A stretch of 64,000 nt of DNA from Treponema sp. Its GTDB lineage: Bacteria > Spirochaetota > Spirochaetia > Treponematales > Breznakiellaceae. How positions within the stretch are numbered: position 1 is the first letter of the stretch; every line of letters starts with the position of its first letter. Positions 39,951 to 49,483 of the stretch are shown piece by piece. The stretch lies in assembly GCA_031266875.1 (NCBI GenBank), contig JAISAE010000088.1:1-64000 (forward strand). Direction: 5' to 3'. Made by a program: the position numbers and the translations under genes. The notes under the pieces are model-generated. The model searched no databases, had not been told where the DNA came from, and worked only from the letters and a program-made list of their open reading frames with translations.

Positions 39951-41325
39951 AATCGTCTCCTTCAGTATCGTTGCTGTTGGTATCGCCGTTCATTTCCGCC
40001 AGTTTACGGTGCAGGGTCTTGCGGCCTATGGCAAGTGTTTCAGCGGTGCGGCTCTTGTTCCCTTTGAGAAACGAAAGCGTGTCGCGGATGATGATGCGCT
40101 CGGATTCTTCGAGGCTTGCACCCAGAGGGATGCGTATCCAGCTCTCGTCTGATTGGGCGCGGAGCGTGGGCGGCAGGTCGTCTTCGGTGATGATACTGCC
40201 TTTGCTCATAACCACGGCGCTCTCCATGCAGTTCCGCAGTTCCCGCACATTGCCTGGCCAGTCGTAGGAGTAGAGCGCGGCGCGGGCTTTTTCGTTAATG
40301 CCTTCGATTCGCTTGCTGTTTTCCTCGGCAAACTCCCGCAAAAACGCGGTAATGAGGAGCGGAATGTCATCCTTGCGTTCACGCAGCGGGGGAACATGAA
40401 TCGTTACCACGTTAAGGCGGAAGTAAAGGTCTTCACGGAAGCTACCTTTTTCGATTTCCGCTTTGAGATCGCGGTTCGTGGCGGCAACGATACGCACGTC
40501 GGTCTCAATAGTTTCCTCTCCACCAAGGCGCTCAAACTTTTTTTCCTGCAAAACGCGCAGAAGTTTTATCTGGATATTCTGATCGATTTCACCAATTTCA
40601 TCGAGAAAAAGCGTTCCCTCATTGGCAAGCTCGAAACGTCCGCGGCGGCGACTCGCCGCGCCGGTAAAGCTGCCCTTTTCATGGCCAAACAGTTCGCTTT
40701 CGAGCAGGCTTTCAGAAAGCGCGGCGCAGTGTACCTTGATAAGCGGCTTTTTCGCACGCGGCGACAGACCATGAATAGCGTCAGCCACCAGTTCTTTGCC
40801 TACGCCGGATTCGCCGGTAATGAGTACCGATGCTTTGGACGGGGCAACGCGGCTTATGATGTCAAACACTTTTCGCATGGGAGCGCTGGTACCGATGATG
40901 GTCTCGAACTGCTTCTGGTGTTCCAGTTCTTCTTCCATGCGCCGGTTTTTCTGAGCAAGTTCCCGATTCTGGAGCGCTCGTTTGACAATAAATGAAAGGT
41001 GTTCAAGATTGGGCGGCTTGGTGAGGAAATCGTAGGCCCCGTCCCGCATGGCCGCAACCGCGCTGTCCACACTCCCGTGTCCGGTGAGCATGATGACCGG
41101 CATACCCGGCACTTCCGTAACAATGTACTTGAGCAGTTCTTCCCCGCTTAAGCCATCCATACGAAGATCAGTGATAACCAAGTCAATGTCGCCCTTCTGG
41201 AAGCGTTTCCACGCCTCAGCGCCCTGGTTGGCAGTTATAACCTCATAGCCGTCCAGCTCAAGGTACTCGGCCAAGCCTTCCCGTATGTGTTTTTCGTCAT
41301 CAACTACTAATAATCTGAATTTCAT
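39949..41325 (-). CDS. NtrC-type sigma54-dependent response regulator
   Basis: REC LLVVDDEKHIREGL; GESGVGKELVADAIH; ELFGHEKGSFTGA; C-terminal HTH. Confidence 0.95.
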   Translation of the reverse strand: MKFRLLVVDDEKHIREGLAEYLELDGYEVITANQGAEAWKRFQKGDIDLVITDLRMDGLSGEELLKYIVTEVPGMPVIMLTGHGSVDSAVAAMRDGAYDFLTKPPNLEHLSFIVKRALQNRELAQKNRRMEEELEHQKQFETIIGTSAPMRKVFDIISRVAPSKASVLITGESGVGKELVADAIHGLSPRAKKPLIKVHCAALSESLLESELFGHEKGSFTGAASRRRGRFELANEGTLFLDEIGEIDQNIQIKLLRVLQEKKFERLGGEETIETDVRIVAATNRDLKAEIEKGSFREDLYFRLNVVTIHVPPLRERKDDIPLLITAFLREFAEENSKRIEGINEKARAALYSYDWPGNVRELRNCMESAVVMSKGSIITEDDLPPTLRAQSDESWIRIPLGASLEESERIIIRDTLSFLKGNKSRTAETLAIGRKTLHRKLAEMNGDTNSNDTEGDD

Positions 41326-41337
41326 TGTACGTGATCC

Positions 41338-42624
41338 TTATCCAAGGCTACCCAGCCGGCGCAATTCTTCGATAGAAGTTTCCCCATAATACGCGGTGTC
41401 ATGCGACGCGGTCTCTGCCTTGTCGCCACCATAGCCAATGAGCCGCCATTCCTTCTGAGGAATGGGCAGGGAAATGGTGAAACACGTTCCCTCACTGGGC
41501 TTGGACTTAACCGTGATTTCTCCCTGATGCTCACGGATAATTTTGAACACGAGCGTCAGGCCAAGCCCCAAACCGCTTGCTTTGGTGGTGAAGTACGGCT
41601 CAAAAACCTTTGACAGATTCTCCTCTGGAATCCCGACCCCTGTATCGCTGATTCTGATAAAAACCTCTGTATCGGTCGCTTCGGTTATAACCGTAATCAC
41701 GCCGCCCTCGGACATGGCTGCTATGGCGTTTTTGATAAGGTTTAGCAAAACCTGTTTTATGTGGCGTTCATCAAAGTTAATGGCCGGCAGGTCCTTAGCG
41801 AGCCGTAATTCGCTGGCGATATGCGTCTGCTCCAGTTCAACACCGACAAAACTGATGAGTTCCCTGATGATCTCGTTGATGTCCCCCTTGCGGATGTCCA
41901 TATCCATTGGCCTCACGGCAAAGAGGAAGTCTACGACAATATGGTTTAGGCGGTCAATCTCCTCATTCACCACAGCAAGGTATTTATCCAAGAGCTTGAA
42001 ATACTTGGTCACTTCGGTACGGTCGTCCGACTCATGCTCCTTGAAATAAGCTGCTTTGTTTGCATTGGTCGCCTTCTGGATAAGCTGAATGTGAATCGAA
42101 ATCGAGCCGAGCGGGTTTTTTATCTCATGCGCGACGCCTGCGGCCAGCGTAGTGAGGCTGGCAAGGTTTTCCATGCGCCGCATAAGCGCCTCTTTACTCC
42201 GTTTCTCGGTAATATCTTCAATATAAATCAGGGAACCGCAGACCTGCCGGTCGCGCACAAGCGGTAACACATTGAAGGAGAGAAGTCGCTGCTTACCATT
42301 GGCCTCCACGTCAAACTCCCGCTCCTGCACCCGATCCCCGCTTTGGAGCGTGGTCTCAAAGAACATGGCCACTATATCGTCCTGAATCTGCGTCCAGATC
42401 GGCTTAGTTCCCTCGCTCGCGTTCAACGACAAGAAGCGTTCCGCGTATTTGTTGGCCAGAATCAGGTTATGCTCAGTATCGCAGACCAGAATTCCCTCAG
42501 TGAGCGAATCAAGCACAGTTTCCAGCCGGTCGATTTCAGTTGCCGCTGAAAAGAGCAGATCGCGGGTCTGCTCTACGGTCAGTTTATTTAGTTTTTGTAA
42601 GGCTCGTCTGATGAATTGTCGCAT
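41338..42624 (-). CDS. PAS sensor histidine kinase
   Basis: [16 protein letters not shown]-box, [32 protein letters not shown]. Confidence 0.95.
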   Translation of the reverse strand: MRQFIRRALQKLNKLTVEQTRDLLFSAATEIDRLETVLDSLTEGILVCDTEHNLILANKYAERFLSLNASEGTKPIWTQIQDDIVAMFFETTLQSGDRVQEREFDVEANGKQRLLSFNVLPLVRDRQVCGSLIYIEDITEKRSKEALMRRMENLASLTTLAAGVAHEIKNPLGSISIHIQLIQKATNANKAAYFKEHESDDRTEVTKYFKLLDKYLAVVNEEIDRLNHIVVDFLFAVRPMDMDIRKGDINEIIRELISFVGVELEQTHIASELRLAKDLPAINFDERHIKQVLLNLIKNAIAAMSEGGVITVITEATDTEVFIRISDTGVGIPEENLSKVFEPYFTTKASGLGLGLTLVFKIIREHQGEITVKSKPSEGTCFTISLPIPQKEWRLIGYGGDKAETASHDTAYYGETSIEELRRLGSLG

Positions 42625-42633
42625 AGCACCCTC

Positions 42634-43932
42634 TTATACACCAAAGTTCCGCACAAGCTCGCTGGGTAGGGTGGTCATCAAACGTTCCAGCGCCAGCGAT
42701 GGACTCTGGTTATAGGTCCCCACTGCGTTTGCCGCCTCTTCTGTATATGTTCGCCAAATATTGCGCCCAATATTCGGGGTATGAGCAGGTTCCCCGGCGG
42801 CGCTCTCAGAAACCAGCGCCAGCAGGCTACTCAGGAAGCGCGGAAACAGGTCTCGCAGTTCAAAACCACCAGCTCCGTCAATGACTTTGGCGATAACTTT
42901 TTTGGTGTTAGTGTCTGGTCTGCCAAGGCTGGCGTTTTCCGCTATAGGCGCGCTTATCTTACCCAGCGCCACCAGTTCTTCGGGCAAAGGCTGACCTTCA
43001 CGCCGCAAAAGCCACACTGTTTTAAGGGCAATCGAAGCGGCAAAAAACGCGGCGAGCGGTTGCAAACTCTCGGCTGACACTGGCAGAAATGAGTCAAGAT
43101 ACGCGCCAATGCCCTTAGTGCTTTCTTCATGAAAAAGGCTCTGTATGACCTGCGCCTCAAGTTCTAGTGGGCGCTGTACAAAGCGGTATGGGCGCAGACG
43201 CGACAGTATCGTGGGTAACAAAGTTCCCTCACGGGCGCTGGTAAGCACAATGCTTAACGACGCGGGCGGTTCTTCAAGGAGCTTTAACAGTGAGTTACGC
43301 GCCCCTTCCTGCATACGGTCAGCGTTTTCAAGGAGTAGAAACTTCCGTCTGCCAGATGGCGCAAGATGGCTCCAGTAAGCAGCGCGTCTGATCTGCGCGA
43401 TGGGTATGAGGTTACTCATGCCCTCGCTTTCCAGTTTTAGCGCGTTCTTGAGTATCGAATCAATTCGCTTTTTAAGCGCAGCTTCGGTTTTGGCTATGTT
43501 GAGCGCGTCAATATCTTCTTCTAAAGCAACGAGGTACGTGCTTATCTTGTTAAACTTGGCGTCTTCTTCCCACAGGTACGGCGAAAAGCGGGCAAGGAGT
43601 TTGCGCGTTGAGCGGATAAACAGGGTTCGCCCCGCCGCTGTATCGCGCTGAAACGCGGCGGCACTGGCGGCAATCTCGGCGTAAAACGGACGAGACCCAA
43701 GCAACAACGTGTCGGGGTCCGCAAGTACGCGGTGTCTGGCACAGGAAGCGCAGGCGCAATCTTCTGGCGCATTAGCCTGTTCGCAGGACAGGACGCGGGC
43801 AAGCTCAAGCGCCGTGCTTCCCTTACCCGAAGCCGACGGTCCCACGAACAGAAGCGACGGCGCCAGCTTTCCGGCTGCCTTATCACGGGCAAGCTGATTC
43901 GCTGCGCCCTGCCCCACAATGGTTTCAAACAT
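42634..43932 (-). CDS. DNA polymerase III delta'-like clamp-loader ATPase
   Basis: VGPSASGKGSTALELA, C-C-C cluster (CEQ..CACASC), ARNSLLKLLEEPP. Confidence 0.8.
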   Translation of the reverse strand: MFETIVGQGAANQLARDKAAGKLAPSLLFVGPSASGKGSTALELARVLSCEQANAPEDCACASCARHRVLADPDTLLLGSRPFYAEIAASAAAFQRDTAAGRTLFIRSTRKLLARFSPYLWEEDAKFNKISTYLVALEEDIDALNIAKTEAALKKRIDSILKNALKLESEGMSNLIPIAQIRRAAYWSHLAPSGRRKFLLLENADRMQEGARNSLLKLLEEPPASLSIVLTSAREGTLLPTILSRLRPYRFVQRPLELEAQVIQSLFHEESTKGIGAYLDSFLPVSAESLQPLAAFFAASIALKTVWLLRREGQPLPEELVALGKISAPIAENASLGRPDTNTKKVIAKVIDGAGGFELRDLFPRFLSSLLALVSESAAGEPAHTPNIGRNIWRTYTEEAANAVGTYNQSPSLALERLMTTLPSELVRNFGV

Positions 43933-44119
43933 AGTCTCAGAATACCTGTCAGTTGCTATGAGAACAAGCCACTTACTCGCTCATGGTTGGGACGATTCGC
44001 GGGTCAAGGCGGATGGGGCAGACGTCGTGGAGAACCTCATTGCCCACTTCCTCATCATCATCCCCATGCCGGGCGGACACCCGCCGTCTGGAAGAAACCG
44101 CGCAGTACGCATGCGGCGG

Positions 44120-44247
44120 CAAGTTCCGGCGGACTCCGCGCTAGGGGCGGCGAACTCTACGCTCAGGGCGGCCGAGTCAGAGCTGAGGGCGGCGGACTCC
44201 GCTCTCAGGGCGGCCGAGTCTGCGCTTAGGGCGGCGGACTCCGCCTA
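44120..44247. repeat. 21-bp tandem repeat (gcggcggactccgctctcagg)
   Basis: Direct inspection. Confidence 0.92.
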
Positions 44248-44436
44248 AAAGCCCCTTGCACTGCTGCCTTCAAACACCTGCTGAGCGTCGCAGCCCGGGC
44301 CGTCCCATAGGTGCAGAGTGAGTGTCTGCACTGTCCGGTGCAAGTAAGCGCCGATGCCCTGCTACGTCCTGTTAGACGCTTGACACCGTTCTATGCCGTT
44401 TATAGAGTAAAAAAGTTTATCAATCAGGAGTGTATT

Positions 44437-44715
44437 ATGGAATGGCGAGCGAGTCATATACTGGTGAAAAGCAGAGTGCAGGCGGATGAGCTTTTGAAAC
44501 GGATTAAACAGGGCGCTCAGTTTGAGTCGCTGGCGCGGGAGTTTTCCACCTGTCCATCGAAGTCTTCTGGCGGAGACCTCGGCTGGTTCGGGGCGGGGAA
44601 GATGGTTGCGCCTTTTGAGGCGGCGGTGAAACGGCTTTCCCCGGGTTCAGTGGGAGATGTGGTTCAGACCCAGTTTGGGTATCACATCATCAAATGTACC
44701 GGACGGAAGGATTAA
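44437..44715 (+). CDS. Parvulin-type (PpiC) peptidyl-prolyl isomerase
   Basis: ASHILVKS...GGDLGWFGAGKMVAPFEAA...TQFGYHIIK. Confidence 0.95.
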   Translation: MEWRASHILVKSRVQADELLKRIKQGAQFESLAREFSTCPSKSSGGDLGWFGAGKMVAPFEAAVKRLSPGSVGDVVQTQFGYHIIKCTGRKD

Positions 44716-45157
44716 TCGTCCTCGCAAGAATACGGTCAAAACTGTCGGCAAAGGCTTTGAGTTCCCGTTTTCCATACTGGGCAACCCGGTCTTTGTCGAG
44801 GCCGTTTTCTGCAAGTCCTACCATAAAGTCGCGCAGGGACAGCCGTTCCCGAATGTTTTCCGGCGTGTACTCCCATCCGCGGTCATCCATAACCATAACT
44901 GAGGCTTCTACAAGGCGCTGTGCAAGCGGTATGTCCCGCGTGATCACAAGATCGCCAGCGCGGGCAAGCGCGACAATGCGATCATCAGCCATGCCCTCAC
45001 CGGACGGGCAAAGTTCCATCAGCGCGGTTGGGCCGCTTATGCCCGGAATCGGACGGTTCGCTACGAAAACCGCCTGAATACCAGTTCGCGCCGAGGCGCG
45101 TAACACCGCCGTCCGCGTGAGACGGGGACAGGAATCTGCGTCAATAAAGATTCTCAT
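44690..45157 (-). CDS. YaiI/YqxD family (UPF0178) protein
   Basis: MRIFIDADSCP..., DLVITRDIPLAQRLVE; overlaps the 3' end of the convergent ppiC-like gene by 26 bp. Confidence 0.9.
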   Translation of the reverse strand: MRIFIDADSCPRLTRTAVLRASARTGIQAVFVANRPIPGISGPTALMELCPSGEGMADDRIVALARAGDLVITRDIPLAQRLVEASVMVMDDRGWEYTPENIRERLSLRDFMVGLAENGLDKDRVAQYGKRELKAFADSFDRILARTINPSVRYI

Positions 45158-45169
45158 CTTGCTTTCTTT

Positions 45170-46354
45170 TCAGGCTGAAAAGTTAGGCGTGGCGCTGTAG
45201 AGGGTGTAGGCTCCAGTGATGGCAAGCGGCACTCCTGCGTCCGCTGGAATGAAGGCTGAGTCGCCTTGACCAAGCGTAAGGCCGTCAATATTAGCCGCTC
45301 CTTCGGTAACAATGATAATGGCTGGACCGCATATAGGTAGCTCACGGCATTCACCATTGCCGCTTACCACGGACAGGGCGAACTCACGACTCGGCGTCTG
45401 GTAAGTATTCCCTTGAGGCGTGAGGATTTGTGGCTTAAACGCGGAGAAACTCAGGATGCGGAGAAGCTCATCAATGGCAATATGCTTGGAAGTGAGGCCT
45501 CCGCGCAGAACATTATCCGAGTTGGCCATGAGTTCCACGCCAAGCCCTTCTATGTAGGCGTGTAATACACCGGCGGGAAGGTAAACCGCCTCGCCCGGCT
45601 TGAGTTCAATCACATTGAGATAGAGCGGCGCGATTATCGCCGGATCGCACGGGTAGAGCCGCGCAAAAGAGGCAATGAACTCATAGGCTTTGACCTGCGT
45701 CGTGTGTAAACACGCAGCGAACTCGCTTAAGGCGCTTCGCGTATTAAACGAAAGGCCAAAGAGTGCCTTGAGAAAGCCGTTCAAGGCCGCGCCTTCGTCG
45801 GGGTCCCGCAACGGCTTACGCAGGGTGTCAAGCGCACTGACAAGCGCAGGGGGCGCTCCAGCGACAAACGCCGTCAGTCCTGTGTCAATGTCTGCGGGCT
45901 TTTTAAAGCCGCACATTGCCGTGAATGGCGTGAGGGCACAGAGAATCTCCGGCTTATGGTTTGCATCTTTGTAGTTACGGTTTGGCGCTTTAAGCGATAT
46001 GCCCATAGCGTTCTCGCGCTCAAAACCAGCCCGCGCCTGCGCCTGCGTCGGGTGCGCCTGTATCGAAAGTGGCTTACCAGCAGCAAGCATCTTGAACAGA
46101 AATGGTATGGTTCCAAATGCTTTTTCAGTATCCTCACCCAGATAGCGGCGGGGATTCCGGTTTATCAGTGTAGAGAGCGGGATACATGTGCCTTCATACT
46201 CAAGCGCCGAAGGCCCCTCCGCATGAACCCCCATCCATAACTCGGCCCAGGTCTTCTTTTCAGGGTTATCCTTGCCCAGCAAGTGCGGAATCCAGTCAGG
46301 CGAACCCCAATCGTAGTACTTTACCTGGTTTTCCAGCCTATATAAATGCGTCAT
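45170..46354 (-). CDS. manA: Mannose-6-phosphate isomerase, class I
   Basis: PFLFKMLAAGKPLSIQAHPTQAQAR, NHKPEILCALTPFTAMCGF, GVLHAYIEGLGVELMANSDNVLRGG. Confidence 0.95.
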   Translation of the reverse strand: MTHLYRLENQVKYYDWGSPDWIPHLLGKDNPEKKTWAELWMGVHAEGPSALEYEGTCIPLSTLINRNPRRYLGEDTEKAFGTIPFLFKMLAAGKPLSIQAHPTQAQARAGFERENAMGISLKAPNRNYKDANHKPEILCALTPFTAMCGFKKPADIDTGLTAFVAGAPPALVSALDTLRKPLRDPDEGAALNGFLKALFGLSFNTRSALSEFAACLHTTQVKAYEFIASFARLYPCDPAIIAPLYLNVIELKPGEAVYLPAGVLHAYIEGLGVELMANSDNVLRGGLTSKHIAIDELLRILSFSAFKPQILTPQGNTYQTPSREFALSVVSGNGECRELPICGPAIIIVTEGAANIDGLTLGQGDSAFIPADAGVPLAITGAYTLYSATPNFSA

Positions 46355-46689
46355 ACCTTATATTCCAGAACCTTATCAATGCGGGCGATCAGATCGAGGG
46401 CGATCTGATCAGCTTCCCGTGTTTCGTGTTCCCACGCTTCTTCCTTGGCTGTTTCGCGGCTATACATCCTCTGAATCTCATCACAGAGCAAAAACCCTGT
46501 GAGAACTGCAGTTTTAAGCGGATCACGAAGCCCGTAAGCCTTTTGAATATGCTCAATAGCCGTACGATAGTTAACTAAAAGGCCCTGGAGATATGCCGGT
46601 TCCTCTTCCGCTGAAATGAACAAAGAGGTTCCCAATATATCAATGTACAAATCACTCTTTTTTGAGCTTGAGAAAACTTTCTTCTTCAT
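46351..46689 (-). CDS. zapA: Cell division protein ZapA-like
   Basis: YIDILGTSLFISAEEEPAYLQGLL... Confidence 0.75.
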   Translation of the reverse strand: MKKKVFSSSKKSDLYIDILGTSLFISAEEEPAYLQGLLVNYRTAIEHIQKAYGLRDPLKTAVLTGFLLCDEIQRMYSRETAKEEAWEHETREADQIALDLIARIDKVLEYKV

Positions 46690-46721
46690 GGGAACCGCTC
46701 GAAACCAACCACAGTCCCGCG

Positions 46722-47141
46722 TTACTGCGGCTGTGCCTCACCCTCTGAGGACTGCTGTTCCTGAACCGGAGTATCCATGATTTCGGCTCCGGTAGTTTCA
46801 GAATTTTCGGGAATTTCCACTGGAGCCAGAATTTCTTCCACAGCTTCTAAGATATCAGCCGACGGAACATCGTCTGAGGGTACGCTTGCTGAGGGCGAAA
46901 GGCTTTTATCAATGGTGTCCTCAAACTGGTTAAGCCGGTTAAGCGCGGAAAGTATCTCCTCTTCAATGCGCCCCTGCTCTTCCTTGAAACTCTGAATCAG
47001 AGCTTCAAGCTCATCAACCTGCTTCTGGTATGAGTCAAGCTGGTCTTTAAGCTGATCATTTTCTTCGGTGAGGCGTTTTACAAAATCAATCGCCTTAGCA
47101 ACTTTTGATTCCAGAAGTTTCACATGGTCAAGTGTTCCCAT
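46722..47141 (-). CDS. Coiled-coil protein (possible cell-division accessory)
   Basis: Predicted coiled coil LLESKVAKAIDFVKRLTEENDQLKDQLDSYQKQVDELEALIQ; upstream of zapA. Confidence 0.6.
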   Translation of the reverse strand: MGTLDHVKLLESKVAKAIDFVKRLTEENDQLKDQLDSYQKQVDELEALIQSFKEEQGRIEEEILSALNRLNQFEDTIDKSLSPSASVPSDDVPSADILEAVEEILAPVEIPENSETTGAEIMDTPVQEQQSSEGEAQPQ

Positions 47142-47142
47142 T

Positions 47143-47502
47143 CTATGCCCCCAATGCCTGTCGCGCCTGCGCGACAATCACCTTAAACGCAGTCGCATCC
47201 TCAAGCGCCAGAAAAGCCAGTGCTTTTCGGTTAAGAATTATACCAGCTTTGTTCAGACCTTCAATAAACCGCGAATAGCTCATACCTTCGCTGCGACATG
47301 CCGCGTTGATACGGACGATCCAGAGTGCGCGGAAGTCACCTTTCCGATCTTTCCGGTCACGGTATGCATAAGTAAGCCCCTTGGCAACTGCATCCTTAGC
47401 AGTCTTATAGTTCGAATGTCGACGCCCCCAGTAGCCTTTGGCCAGTTTCAGTATCTTTTTCCTGTGATTCTTTCGTTTAGAACCATCCACCGCTCTTGAC
47501 AT
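47143..47502 (-). CDS. rplT: 50S ribosomal protein L20
   Basis: SKRKNHRKKILKLAKGYWGRRHSNYKTAKDAV. Confidence 0.97.
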   Translation of the reverse strand: MSRAVDGSKRKNHRKKILKLAKGYWGRRHSNYKTAKDAVAKGLTYAYRDRKDRKGDFRALWIVRINAACRSEGMSYSRFIEGLNKAGIILNRKALAFLALEDATAFKVIVAQARQALGA

Positions 47503-47528
47503 TTTCGTTAACTCCTTTTAGACACGCC

Positions 47529-47729
47529 TTAACCGTAAGGCATTAAGCGCTTTTTGATTGACGGCGTGTTATCAGCCGACAGGATACCCGCGTGGCGAAG
47601 ATTCCGCTTCCGTTTGGCAGACTTCTTGGTAAGAATATGGCGCAGGTTCTGTTTCTTATACTTCACCTTACCTGTCCCCGTGAATGAATACCGTTTGGCC
47701 GCGCTCTTTTTTGTTTTCATTTTTGGCAT
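47529..47729 (-). CDS. rpmI: 50S ribosomal protein L35
   Basis: [23 protein letters not shown]. Confidence 0.97.
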   Translation of the reverse strand: MPKMKTKKSAAKRYSFTGTGKVKYKKQNLRHILTKKSAKRKRNLRHAGILSADNTPSIKKRLMPYG

Positions 47730-47739
47730 GATATCTATC

Positions 47740-48258
47740 CTATTTTTTGGTTTTGGGACTCAATACCATGGACATGAACCGACCTTCCATTGTCGGTGGC
47801 TTATCCATCACATAGCTTCCCTCAATTCGTTTCAGCATATCCTTGAGAACCTCCAACCCCAGTTCGGTATGAGCAAGCTCACGGCCTCTGAATCGGACCG
47901 TAACCTTGACCTTGTTGCCTTCGCTAAGAAACTCCTGAATATGTTTAGACTTGAAATCCATGTCATGCTCATCAATCTTAGGCTGCATACGGATTTCTTT
48001 CATCTTCAATAATTTCTGTTTCTTCTTTGAATCCCGGACTTTCTTTTCATTCTCGAATTTGAACTTACCGTAATCCATAATCTTGACAACTGGTGGACTG
48101 GCTTGTGGCGCGACTTCCACAAGATCAAGATTCTGCTCTCTGGCGATTGCGAGCGCTTCTATGGTAGGCATAATACCCTGCTGTTCATTCCCATCCCGGA
48201 TGAGACGAACTTCCCGCACCCGAATCTGTTCATTAATCCGTAAATCCTTACCCGACAA
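47740..48258 (-). CDS. infC: Translation initiation factor IF-3
   Basis: [33 protein letters not shown]; upstream of rpmI-rplT. Confidence 0.97.
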   Translation of the reverse strand: MSGKDLRINEQIRVREVRLIRDGNEQQGIMPTIEALAIAREQNLDLVEVAPQASPPVVKIMDYGKFKFENEKKVRDSKKKQKLLKMKEIRMQPKIDEHDMDFKSKHIQEFLSEGNKVKVTVRFRGRELAHTELGLEVLKDMLKRIEGSYVMDKPPTMEGRFMSMVLSPKTKK

Positions 48259-48362
48259 CTGACCTCCCCGTTGGTTTCCAACAATATCGCTAAAACTTAC
48301 AAATCAGTATAGGCGAAAAGTGTGCAATTGTGTCAAGTAGGTGGAACGTGGCGTGATGTTCT

Positions 48363-48788
48363 TCAGCCATTTTTTTCAAAAAGGTCCTGTAGTTCCGCCT
48401 TGATATCCTCCGTGGGTCTTGAGAATATATCCACCTCACTTTCATCGCCGACCATGCTGACCTTGCCCTCAAAAAACATCTTATCGGCAATCTGCAACCT
48501 ACGGGTCTTGATGTCGCCTTTGAGCCTGCCACCTGGACAGATCACAATCTTGTCCACAGCGTCCACCGGCGAGGTTACGGTTCCGCGAATAACGAGCGAT
48601 GTTACCAGAATTTTCGTGGCTTCAACATTCGCACCCTCTTCAACAATGAGGTCGCCATGATCAACGGCCTCAATCGTTCCCTGAAACGTTCCCTTGATAG
48701 AGAGCGTTTCCTTAAACTTGAGGTCCCCAACAAAAGTGGTAGCGGAACCAAAGATCACATGGTGGATCCCGTCTTTTCTCAGTGTCAT
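48363..48788 (-). CDS. Bactofilin-like polymer-forming protein
   Basis: FVGDLKFKETLSIKGTFQGTIEAVDHGDLIVEEGANVEATKI beta-helix. Confidence 0.85.
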   Translation of the reverse strand: MTLRKDGIHHVIFGSATTFVGDLKFKETLSIKGTFQGTIEAVDHGDLIVEEGANVEATKILVTSLVIRGTVTSPVDAVDKIVICPGGRLKGDIKTRRLQIADKMFFEGKVSMVGDESEVDIFSRPTEDIKAELQDLFEKNG

Positions 48789-49483
48789 GATTCTTGCCCC
48801 GCGCCATGAACCTGATCTTTCAGAATGGTAAGCTCTATCTCGTTTCTTTTGGGGTTTTTCCGCTGGATACACTCATTGAGCGCGGACACACGGTTCTTTA
48901 CGTCCTGAGCCTTGTCGCGTATAATGTCCAAAAGCGCATTGAAGGTATTGCGGTCAATTTCGTTGTCGGTTTGCGCGACGGCCGCGTCAAGCTCATTGAT
49001 GTTTTTCACAAAGTCAGCCATGCAGGTTTTTAGTTCAGCGCTCAGGCTTTCGGCAAGGCGCAGACGCGATTCGTCTAGGCTTATCTGAGTAAAAAGCTCA
49101 CGATTGCGGAGCGCAACCCGAATCCGCGCCAGCACTTCGGAAAAGTTAAAGGGCTTGGTAATGTAGTCCTCCACACCCAAGTCAAAACTGTCAACCTTGT
49201 CCTTCACATCGTCCAGCGCTGAAAGCATGATGATAGGAATGTTCCGAAACTCAGGATCGCTCTTGAGTATTTTGGTGACTTCCCAGCCAGACATCTTAGG
49301 CATAATGTTATCAAGTATGATGAGGTTAGGGCGGAACTCCGCCGCCTTTTCCAAACCTTCCTCGCCGTTACGCGCCAGTTCAACGCTAAACCCTAACTTT
49401 TCAAGCATCAAATCAAAAAACTCAAGATTTATATTTTCATCATCAATGATGAGAATTTTCTGTTGTTGCGCTTGCTGATCCAT
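48785..49483 (-). CDS. Response regulator (receiver domain + helical C-terminus)
   Basis: KILIIDDENINLEFF, LIILDNIMPKMSGWEVTKIL, DYITKPFNFSEVLARI. Confidence 0.93.
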   Translation of the reverse strand: MDQQAQQQKILIIDDENINLEFFDLMLEKLGFSVELARNGEEGLEKAAEFRPNLIILDNIMPKMSGWEVTKILKSDPEFRNIPIIMLSALDDVKDKVDSFDLGVEDYITKPFNFSEVLARIRVALRNRELFTQISLDESRLRLAESLSAELKTCMADFVKNINELDAAVAQTDNEIDRNTFNALLDIIRDKAQDVKNRVSALNECIQRKNPKRNEIELTILKDQVHGAGQES